This document shows positions 10,701 to 18,391 of a DNA stretch of 64,000 nucleotides, in pieces; the first letter of the stretch is position 1; every line of letters starts with the position of its first letter. Source of the DNA: Cladosporium sp. IMV 00045 (Eukaryota; Ascomycota; Dothideomycetes; Cladosporiales; Cladosporiaceae); assembly GCA_001931905.2 (NCBI GenBank), contig MSJI02000388.1:1-64000 (forward strand), written 5' to 3'. A program made the position numbers and the translations under genes. The notes beneath the pieces were generated by a model. It did not search any database, was not told where the DNA came from, and saw nothing but the letters and a program-made list of their open reading frames with translations.

Positions 10701-11936
10701 GCTTGCAAGCAGCGCAGAGGTCGTGCTGGTAGAGTGCGACCTGGTACATGCTACAAGATATTCACTCGCAGTCAAGAAAACAAGATGGACGAGAGACCTG
10801 AGCCAGAAATAAGGAGAGTACCGCTCGAGCAGCTCTGCTTGTCAGTCAAGGCCATGGGGGTCGCAGACGTGCCATCGTTCCTAGCATCAGCGCTCACGCC
10901 TCCTGAAAGCTTAGCAGTCGACGGAGCACTGCGCTTGCTCGGACGTATGGGCGCGTTGGATGACGCTGAGCTCACTGCCTTGGGTCGCCACCTGTCCATG
11001 ATCCCCGCGGACCTCCGTTGCGGCAAACTAATGGTCTACGGCGCTGCGTTCGGCTGCCTCGAAGCCTGCCTCACCATCGCCGCCATCCTCACAGTCAAAA
11101 GCCCCTTCGTCAGCCCCCAGCCCAAACGAGAAGAGTCCAAAGCCGCCCGATCCGCCTTCGGCGGTGGCCTGGGCGATCTCATCTGCGACCTGCGCGCCTA
11201 CGAAGAATGGTCCTCCCGCCGCGCCACGGGCGAACCCACCTCCTCACTGCGCCGATGGTGCGACGCCAACTTCCTCCACAACCAAACCCTCATGGACATC
11301 TCCACCAACCGCACGCAATACCTCTCTAGCCTGAAAGAAACCGGCTTCCTACCCTTCACCTACAACCCTCGCTCCCCCGCCTCCGAACCCTACAACCGCC
11401 ACGCCTCCAACGACACGCTGCTCCGCGCTCTGATCGCCGGCTCCTTCCAGCCGCAGCTAGCGCGCATCGACTTCCCAGACAAGAAATACGCAGCCTCCTC
11501 ATCGGGCGCGGTAGAGCTCGACCCGGAAGCGCGCACGATCAAGTTCTTCAACGAGGAGAACGGGCGCGTCTTCATCCACCCGAGCTCGACGCTGTTCGGC
11601 GCGCAGAGCTTCCCGGGCAACAGCGTGTACATGTCTTATTTCACGAAGATGGCCACGAGTAAGATTTTCGTGCGCGATTTGACGCCCTTTAATGTGTACA
11701 GTTTGCTCATGTTCGGGGGGCCGATTGCGATTGATCCGCAGGGCAGGGGGTTGGTGGTCGATGGGTGGGTGAGGTTGAGGGGTTGGGCGAGGATTGGTGT
11801 GTTGGTTAGTCGGTTGAGGATGATGCTTGATGAGCTTTTGGCGAGGAAGGTGGATGAGCCCGGGGTGGATTTGGGGGGGAGTGAGATTGTTGGGGCGGTG
11901 AAGAAGTTGGTGGAGCTGGATGGGTTGGATAGGTGA
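7797..11936 (+). CDS. DEAH-box RNA helicase with UBA and RWD regions (DHX57/DHX29-like, yeast YLR419W type)
   Basis: Single exon, 1379 residues from ATG 7797; the in-frame codon upstream at 7773 is TTG and not a credible start. Order: a low-complexity Lys-rich N-terminus; UBA-like helices about 293-345 and 365-403; an RWD-like region about 421-540; then the helicase core with motif I GETGSGKST at 620-628, motif II DEVH at 730-733, the SAT motif in LMSATLDSATF, and motif VI QRRGRAGR at 972-979; then the helicase-associated and OB-fold regions to the end. This architecture matches eukaryotic DHX29/DHX57 and the fungal YLR419W group. The family binds RNA and hydrolyses NTP; DHX29 acts in translation initiation on structured 5' leaders, but that role for this branch is inferred. 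The coding strand is C-rich around 11000-11600 and becomes strongly G/T-rich in the last 300 nt. All ATPase motifs are intact. Confidence 0.93.
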   Translation: MVNKPHAPRSNKPGSKKPQASASTINGEDTSYIVFGNDKPGKKGKSSQSAAPAPAGKGKANEAPASGQPEPEKKPDTRTLIAGSSWTGKLPQTLFNEHCQKQRWERPEYTIHKANGGFTGAVILRQKHPKTGEITVLPPIQPPKDYNKDHGKQESPVEARHFAAAYALFRVSNMKNIHMMLPPQYRDLWKGDFLDLKSEAAAQGQGYLYEADPFAAKKAHDLAQVAKDKARADKAKVAQEDKKNQVVSLDGQVQSKHVLKGWQRVPKVEMGGRTRREVEKLVRSQGVWNPHQVHLSPNVAKQIVDDLSATGFRRSHVEEAVEACKDREECLEWLLIHVPEDDLPKWALPESYTAGVSMASSDLKREGKLKRLASSGYAADVCAEVLDNCGGNESKAAEKLQKRLLGEEDDTTSSEQDPADLEVWDEELETLAAIFGEKLTKHERVCTLVLELQTPTKKPITLRARPPMMGYPNNIPILSIEAELPAYLKLSILKQCLVHAQESLLGEQMLFNIVDWLENEIPSIMENPGRLSEIASAATTAPEASSARTPRSSKPRRHPRPIAWTPNTPGSQRTLAEWSARQDTPGQKKMLQARQNLPAWKLQDRIVEAVTKNQVTIISGETGSGKSTQSVQFILDDLIKRCFGEQANIICTQPRRISALGLADRVADERCVQVGDEVGYAIRGESRQKAGTTKICFVTTGVLLRRLQTSGGSADDVLRSLADVSHVVIDEVHERSLDTDFLLVLLRDVLKKRKDLKLVLMSATLDSATFESYFKGMASVGQVEIEGRTHPVTDVYLDEILQATGFAGMSADDESQSMVDSVMDNEASNKVDPRTITTALRAVGTRINYELLAQTVQVIDQGLGNEDGGILIFLPGVAEIDQTLRALRELPGLHALPLHASMQSAEQRRVFQKPPHGLRKVVAATNVAETSITIDDIVAVIDTGRVKETSFDPANNMVKLAEVWASRAACKQRRGRAGRVRPGTCYKIFTRSQENKMDERPEPEIRRVPLEQLCLSVKAMGVADVPSFLASALTPPESLAVDGALRLLGRMGALDDAELTALGRHLSMIPADLRCGKLMVYGAAFGCLEACLTIAAILTVKSPFVSPQPKREESKAARSAFGGGLGDLICDLRAYEEWSSRRATGEPTSSLRRWCDANFLHNQTLMDISTNRTQYLSSLKETGFLPFTYNPRSPASEPYNRHASNDTLLRALIAGSFQPQLARIDFPDKKYAASSSGAVELDPEARTIKFFNEENGRVFIHPSSTLFGAQSFPGNSVYMSYFTKMATSKIFVRDLTPFNVYSLLMFGGPIAIDPQGRGLVVDGWVRLRGWARIGVLVSRLRMMLDELLARKVDEPGVDLGGSEIVGAVKKLVELDGLDR

Positions 11937-12236
11937 GGTTTTGGTTTGGATGATGATGGTGGTGGTGGTGGCTGCTGTGTATTGATCCGAGATGGTGGGC
12001 TGCTAGATGCTCGTAGATACCCATATACATGAACTTTATAGACCGTGGATATTGCGTGAAGCAGACATGAGAATTGCGCAGGGCTATGATTTCATGCTTT
12101 AAAACAATGCGTGGCGTTGCAGGACATGTTTATTCGAACAAAGGCAAAGCTCTATGTCATCCCACGCCATCCGCACATCCAAGCAGATTTCCCCAAAAAA
12201 GAAAACCCCCCAACCTTCTCAACCCTCACATCAACC
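11937..12236. other. Intergenic between convergent helicase and uprt genes
   Basis: 300 bp serving as the 3' flanks of both genes. A C/A-rich stretch lies at 12180-12300. No coding signal seen. Confidence 0.55.
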
Positions 12237-13015
12237 TCACTTCCCCACAGTCAAAAACAACCTATCACCCACATCCCCCAACCCGGGCATAATCATCCCA
12301 CTCTGATCCGTGCCAGCATCCACACCCCCAACCCAAACCTCCACGCCCTCGGGCCAAGTCTCCGCCGCCTTCCTCAACCCCGCCTCACTAGCCAAAACAC
12401 TCACGGCAATAATGCGCGGCACGCCCCAGTCGCGCAGCGTATCAATGGCGGCGCAGACCGTCGAGCCGGTGGCGATGATGGGGTCGACGACGACGGCGAG
12501 GTCGGGGATTTTCTTCGCGTCCGAGCTGCCGGCTTTGTGGTAGGGCAGGTTGTTGTAGTACTCGACGGGGTTGAGGGTGGTTTTTTCCCGGTACATTCCT
12601 AGATGGTGCACGGGGACGGGGTCCGGGAGGAGGGATTGCAGCGCGTCGACCATGGAGAGGCCGGAGCGGAGGATGGGCACGAGGCATACGGAGGTGGGGG
12701 AGATGGTTTCGGTCGTGTAGGTGTAGCCTATGGGTGAGGTGTCCTGTGGGAGGGCAAAGGGAGGATGTATTAGTTGAATGTCTATGGGCGTGTTTGCCTC
12801 CCGTTGAAGCTTGACTGGGAGGCCATGCATACCGTGCCGGTCTCGACGGTTTGCAAGCCATGGGCGAAAGCTTCGCAGCCGACTATGGTGGCGATCTCAT
12901 GGACGAGTTGCTTGGTCTCTCTGGCTTTTGTTGACTGGGAGCGTAGAATGCTCAGTTTGGCGCGGAGACATGGGTGTGTTGATACGTGGACATTAGAGGG
13001 GACGGGAGCTGCCAT
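12237..13015 (-). CDS. fur1: Uracil phosphoribosyltransferase
   Basis: Two exons on the reverse strand, 13015-12833 and 12743-12237, with an 89-nt intron (donor GTATGC, acceptor CCACAG) in phase 0; 229 residues. The N-terminus reads MAAPVPSNVHVSTHP. The second exon holds VPILRSGLSMVDALQSLLP, the PRPP-binding loop VVVDPIIATGSTVCAAID and the uracil-contacting end GLGDVGDRLF. Together these identify UPRT. The enzyme converts uracil and PRPP to UMP in pyrimidine salvage, and in fungi it activates 5-fluorouracil. Its length is close to yeast Fur1. It lies divergent from the fluoride exporter gene at 13588. The name rests on the PRPP loop and overall match. Confidence 0.95.
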
Positions 13016-13587
13016 GATTGCTGTTTTCTAGTAGAGGAAAGGATGCGATGGAAGGATAGATTGAGTCTTATTCAAATAGTTAGGAGGAGAATCGCAGGTT
13101 TTAATCACAGGCTTGGAGCTACTGTTTGTTGTTGATACGTGGAGGCACAAGATAAGGTGAGGTTTAAGTAAAGCCTAGGTATATTGTTGCTCTGTTATCG
13201 TCAGATAGGGCGAAGATGCATGTGAGCTGCAACCAGTGGATCTCGTTTGGCTGGAGGGGTCCACTTCTCTCCCTCTCTCTTCGGCTAAGGACCGTGCCTC
13301 CGATCTTCAGCTGCCGACTCTCCGATTGTGAGAGGCTGAGGGACGATGATGAGAGGCTGGCGGCGGGATCCACATCATGTTGTGGAAGTTTGACAGAGAC
13401 CCAAACGCTCCGATGTGGTTGATGGGTCAAACGGCCACAACGGTCAGTAGATCTGAACTATCCACATCCCTTTCCTGCCCTCTTCTTCAGGTCTTCCATC
13501 TCCCACCGGCGCCGGCGCAATCCTGCATCATCACAACATGCCACGCTTATTCCTTGTACATTAATAGTATTTCCTTTTGAAAGCAAG
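13016..13587. promoter_or_regulatory. Divergent upstream region of fur1 and the fluoride exporter gene
   Basis: 572 bp between two start codons. It contains a CT-rich run near 13266-13281. No recognisable operator or gene seen. Confidence 0.5.
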
Positions 13588-15297
13588 ATGGAGAGGACAT
13601 TCTCCGGCCTGGAGGCGCGGAGCCTGGTCCACGATCCCGACAATGGAGTCTCAGAGGGTGTCTGGGTGGCCGAAAACATGCCCAGAAGACACAGCCACTT
13701 CGAACAGCAGCGCTCGCGATCCGGCAGCATGGCGAGTTCGTCGACCATCAAGGCGCGACCTCAGCGCGCAAGCTACCAGGAACCGAAAAGCAATTCCTGG
13801 AATCTCCAGCCGGAAACTGCCCTTCCTCCAATGCCCACGCTCGTTTACAATGGGAATGGCAGTTCCACTGGCGGCTCGAGGACTCCCACCAATCGAGATT
13901 TCACCAACTTCAGTCGCCACCCATCGCAACGTCCGAGCAATCGCAACAGCAACGGCGCAGAACCGCAGCGGCAAAAGTTGACGGCGGAAGAAGCGCGACC
14001 ACCAGTACCATCAGGAAATCAAGGTGCCGGCGTCGCTCCGACAGAACAACAAAATCCACAGCAATCAGATGTCGAGCGCAACCAACAACAATCGCCCGAC
14101 TCCGGTCCACCTTTCGCCGCGCGGCGAGCTGAAGACTACCTCCATAAACGACCTCTGCCATCTCGCCCTTCGAAATGGCTCGAACTACTGTATACTATAT
14201 CACATCTAATATTCTGGTCGATCTTTGGAACTCTAGCGCGACTCGGCGTACAGTGGTTCGCATTCTATCCCGGCACCCCAATCATCACTCCCGTCATCTG
14301 GGCCAACGTCGGCGGTTCATTCCTCATGGGATTCCTCACCGAAGACAAGCAAGTGTTCAGAGACGAGTGGATGCCTAGGCAAAGGCCGACGTCAGAAAAA
14401 GTAGAAACGATCGAAGGCTCAAAAGACGCCGAACCAGTGAGCACCGCCGAACGCGCCAAAATCAAGAAAACCATCCCTCTCTACGTCGGCCTCGCAACTG
14501 GCTTCTGCGGCTCCTTCACTTCCTTCAGCTCCTTCATGCGCGACGTCTTCCTCGCATTGTCCAACGACCTACCAGCGCCCATAAACCACCCATCAACCGG
14601 CACCGCAATAACAAGCTCCACCACCACCCGCAACGGCGGGTACTCCTTCCTCGCTCTCCTCGCCGTAATCCTCATCACCCTATCCCTCTCCCTCGGCGCC
14701 CTAATCGTCGGCGCCCACACCGCCCTAGCCCTCGACAACATCACGCCCCGCATCCCCGCGCGTCTGACCCGCCGCTTCCTCGACCCCCTCATGGTCCTGC
14801 TCGGTTTCGGGTGCTGGCTCGGCGCGCTCCTCCTCGCCATCTTCCCTCCCAACACCTCCTGGCGCGGCACGGCGGTGCTGCCCATCCTCTTCGCGCCCGC
14901 CGGCTGCTTGCTCCGCTGGTTCGTCTCGCTGCACCTCAACGGTCTGGTCGCCACATTCCCGCTCGGCACTTTCGCGGCCAATATGTTCGGCACGGCCATT
15001 GAGGCTATGTGCTACGACATTCAGCACGTGGGCGTCGGCGTGAATGGTTCTGTGGGAGGGGGAGTCGCGGGCTGTCAGGTGCTGCAGGGCGTGCAGGACG
15101 GGTTTTGCGGGTGCTTGACTACTGTTAGTACGTGGGTGGCGGAGATGAAGGGGTTGAGGAGAAGGAGCGCGTATGCTTATGCGGCGGGGAGTGTGCTGGG
15201 TGGGTTTTGTTTGGTGGTGGTTATCATGGGGAGTGTCAGGTGGAGTGTGGGCTGGTCGCCGCCGGTGTGCGATACGGGGTATGTTTCGAAGATTTGA
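13588..15297 (+). CDS. fex1: Fluoride export protein (CrcB/FEX family, fused two-domain form)
   Basis: Single exon, 569 residues from ATG 13588. Residues 1 to about 195 are polar and disordered. From about 197 two homologous CrcB-like halves follow. Half one has GTLARLGVQW, the helix WANVGGSFLMGFLTED and the signature TGFCGSFTSFSSF. Half two has AGCLLRWFVSLHLNG, TFAANMFGTAIEAM and the signature DGFCGCLTTVSTW. The paired NxxG and GFCG...S/T motifs are those lining the fluoride pathway in CrcB/Fluc channels; eukaryotic FEX proteins carry both halves in one chain. It should sit in the plasma membrane and expel fluoride. The long N-terminal tail is larger than in yeast Fex1. It ends 232 bp from, and convergent with, a defluorinase-like hydrolase gene. 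A bacterial-type single-domain CrcB is excluded by the duplication. Confidence 0.93.
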   Translation: MERTFSGLEARSLVHDPDNGVSEGVWVAENMPRRHSHFEQQRSRSGSMASSSTIKARPQRASYQEPKSNSWNLQPETALPPMPTLVYNGNGSSTGGSRTPTNRDFTNFSRHPSQRPSNRNSNGAEPQRQKLTAEEARPPVPSGNQGAGVAPTEQQNPQQSDVERNQQQSPDSGPPFAARRAEDYLHKRPLPSRPSKWLELLYTISHLIFWSIFGTLARLGVQWFAFYPGTPIITPVIWANVGGSFLMGFLTEDKQVFRDEWMPRQRPTSEKVETIEGSKDAEPVSTAERAKIKKTIPLYVGLATGFCGSFTSFSSFMRDVFLALSNDLPAPINHPSTGTAITSSTTTRNGGYSFLALLAVILITLSLSLGALIVGAHTALALDNITPRIPARLTRRFLDPLMVLLGFGCWLGALLLAIFPPNTSWRGTAVLPILFAPAGCLLRWFVSLHLNGLVATFPLGTFAANMFGTAIEAMCYDIQHVGVGVNGSVGGGVAGCQVLQGVQDGFCGCLTTVSTWVAEMKGLRRRSAYAYAAGSVLGGFCLVVVIMGSVRWSVGWSPPVCDTGYVSKI

Positions 15298-15529
15298 TGG
15301 GCAAATTTTTGTTTGTTTTGTTTATTTTTTATTTCCATCATTTGACGTAGTAGTCACGGCGGGCAGGAGGCATTATTAGATACCCCTTGGTTTTGGGAAT
15401 TCGTTCCAGCAATCAGCGCTATATGTACAAAAAGACACAATCAGACTACTCCCGATAGCTATCAACAGCACATCGAACAAACCCCTCAACAAACCCCAAC
15501 ACCATCCACACCAGAACCCAGAGCCCACC

Positions 15530-16588
15530 CTACAACACCCCCTGCACCCACCTCCCCACCTCCCCCGCCACAACCTCCCCCGCGCTCTCCGGCAAATAAT
15601 GCCCATGCCCCTCTCCCACGCCCAAAAACTCCATCCTCCCCTTCTCCCCCACCCACTCCCCCCAAACCTTCTCAACATCATGCATCGCGCCCAACGAACC
15701 CTCGCTATAAACCACCAACAGCGGCACCTCCACCTTCCTCCCCGCCCTCTGCTCCTCCGCTTGCGCCTCACACTCCGCCTCCGCCCCGTCCGCGTAATCC
15801 GCACAACTGCCCCTGACGGCCTCCTCGCGCTCAAAAACCTTGCAATAATGCGCGTACGCGCCGTCGGATTCCAGCGCTTCAATGCCGGCGGCGTTCGCGC
15901 CTCGACCACGCTCTAACATCGAGCGACAGAAAGCGCCCGCGCCGGAGGCGAGGATGAAATCCGGCGCGAGGGAAGTGGCGAGGAAGGGCCAGTGGAAGTA
16001 AGCCGTCGCCGCTGCTGGTGAGGCGAACGAGGCCCATTGCGAGAGCGTGGGGACGATGTCGATGAGCACTGCGGCGTGGATGGGGGTGGGGGCGGGGGCG
16101 GTGAGGAGGCGGTGCGCGATGCGGGCGCCGCGGTCGTGGCCGATCCAGATTATGGGGCGGGAGGAAGGGGTGGTGGGGTTTAGGGAGAAGGTGGTTTCTA
16201 GGGCGGAGAGGATGGTGTGGCCGATGGCGCGTTTGGAGGGGGTGGGCGGTGGGGGGCTGATGCCGTAGCCGGGGAGGGAGGGGATGAAGAGGCTGTGCGT
16301 TTGGGACCAGAAGGGGATTACCTGGTCTACGGTCAGTTGGGATGAAGGGGAGAGGTTTGGGGACCTACGTGTCGCCACCTGTGATGTTGGCGTTAGTCTG
16401 TTGGGTGGTCATGAGATGAGGGAGGGTGAATGGTATTACATGTAACTGGTTTGTGGATAGCCATGGACGAGACAGAGGATGGCATCGTTGCCATTGTCAT
16501 GGGAGTAGCTTTGAATCACGCCTGAGGAGGTTTGAGTGTCGTTCTCTTGGAGCCATGGGTGGAGAGTTTTGAGATTGGATTGTGCCAT
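15530..16588 (-). CDS. Alpha/beta hydrolase of the haloacetate (fluoroacetate) dehalogenase type
   Basis: Three exons on the reverse strand: 16588-16440, a 10-nt microexon 16378-16369, and 16321-15530; introns are 61 nt (16379-16439) and 47 nt (16322-16368). The spliced frame closes exactly, giving 316 residues, and restores the block HGYPQTSYMWRHVIPFW across both junctions. Visible sites: oxyanion region HGYPQ; nucleophile Asp116 in GHDRGAR with Arg117 and Arg120, which in fluoroacetate dehalogenases bind the carboxylate; acid Asp141 in LIDIVPT; His163-Trp164 in YFHWPFL and Tyr229 in GSCADY, matching the halide-pocket trio of that family; general-base His294 in GHGHYLPE. A pocket Trp of the bacterial enzymes seems replaced near Arg193, so substrate range is uncertain. 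Soluble epoxide hydrolase is the main alternative. It is convergent with the fluoride exporter, 232 bp apart. The function is inferred from motifs. Confidence 0.85.
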
Positions 16589-18391
16589 TTTTGCGTGCAA
16601 GGGTATTGAAATCTACTGGATCGAGTCAATGATATCTGAGATTGATGATAGAAGTACGATGAGTTGGCCAGTCTAGAATAGCAACATGCAGATTGTATGA
16701 GATGTCGTCTCGAGCAAGTATGATCACGTCAGCGAGACAGCTTCATGTACGATGACATGCGCCTAATGAGAAGCCCGAGGTCAATGTGATCAACGCCAAT
16801 GTTGAGTTTGATGGTTTGACGTGCTGGCATTTTCTCTTAGGAATTCATCAACGTGGTCATTGTAAGGGTCGTCTCTTGTATAGCGACGCCATTGTCAAGC
16901 ATCTCACGGTGCAAGGATGTATGTGAGCATTGTTCACTATGGGATCCGCCTTTCTCGATGCCCAGCCATCAGCATGCTTGTGTAGAAGACACTGCGTGCT
17001 TTGCAAAACTAGTCTTCAGATCCCGCCCTGAGCAGATCTGATCACTCCTCGCATGGTCGTCACGCATGCATCGAGCCACACACCAGCACCCGCGGTATTG
17101 CAACGGTTTTTGGGCCAGGCTTTCGGGCTTCCGAAGGCTCGAAACGGCAAACACCGCGCGCACGACTCAAGACATCCGGATTGGCCGTGAGAGTTCGCTT
17201 AGTCGCACACGGGTCGTAGGATCTATTGCGGGGATGGGAAAAAAAGGCTACTGCGAGATCTGGCCTCGCGTGCTCGCATAATTCACAGCCGGCCATTCAC
17301 GCTTCGAGCGAGCCGGCGGAAGTCGGAGGTGGGAGCATAGAACAAGAAGAGGGGAATTGTTGCGCGTGCGGCGTGCGCTTTTGCAGAAGTGCGAGACCTG
17401 CACCTACCTATGCCTCGTATTGGCTCGTTGGGCGATGATTTGCACTGCGAACCTTGGGACAGACTTCTGCTTCCAAAACCCATAGAGCGTTTGTACCTCC
17501 TACCAAATGATTGGTGTCGGTACCTCCGTAGAGTTCGCAACGTGCCGGTGGGGCCTGCATAAATCGAGTCTGCTGACTCGGACTCTACGCGTGAGTTTCG
17601 TCGGTGAGATGAACCAAGTCTGAAATATCAATAATGTCTGTCTCTGCGCCGGTATGTGGGCGGTTTTCGGTGTGCACAGGACAGGACAGGACGGAAATCT
17701 CGCCTCTCAGAACCGGATAGGCAAGACTGGCGACGTGACCGTCGGGTAACCACCGTCTGTAGGATTTGGTTGACTCCACCCGACGGCGAATGAGGGTCCA
17801 CGGAGAACAAAAGGAACGGAAGTGAGTATATGTGAGTAGAGGTGAGAGGGTGAGGGAGAGAGTGAGAGGTATAGCGGTGCTTGCAGACAACGCTCTTGAG
17901 GACAGTTGAATGAACTTGCCGGTATGACGTTCTTCATGTCTCGTCAGACAAGAGAATATATATAGCACCTAGTCAGATACATCAATAGTCCGGTACGTGA
18001 TGAATGCTTGGTGTGGTAAGACCCGTAAGAAAGAGAGAGAGGCGTGGCGGCACCAGCGTGCGCATCCCCCAAGTGATCAAGTATCAAGCCTGCTTGGCGG
18101 CTTGCGGCTGGTCTCGAAGGCTCGCCTTGCCTCTCCAGCACCACCAACTCCACTACTCACTCTCCCACTATCCACTACTCCCCCAACTATTGCCCCGACA
18201 CTCCACACATCACATCGTCTCCCTCGAAATCGCCTATCTGTATAAGGTACACGACACTCCCTCGACCTCCCGCGACATCACATGCGACATCACATGCGCC
18301 CACCCTGATTGCGCGCCCGTCCTCCCGGCGCCAAGATCCCCTCGAGTGTCTGTAACACGCGCCAACCGACCAGACGACACCTTCAAATGAC
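16589..18391. promoter_or_regulatory. Divergent upstream region of the hydrolase and palH genes
   Basis: 1.8 kb with no supported gene; open frames are short and unlike known proteins. A perfect 12-bp tandem repeat GCGACATCACAT lies at 18272-18295, 97 bp before the palH start. One PacC-type core (GCCAAG on the minus strand, 18093-18098) is present, but one is expected by chance, so it is not called as a site. Confidence 0.5.
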
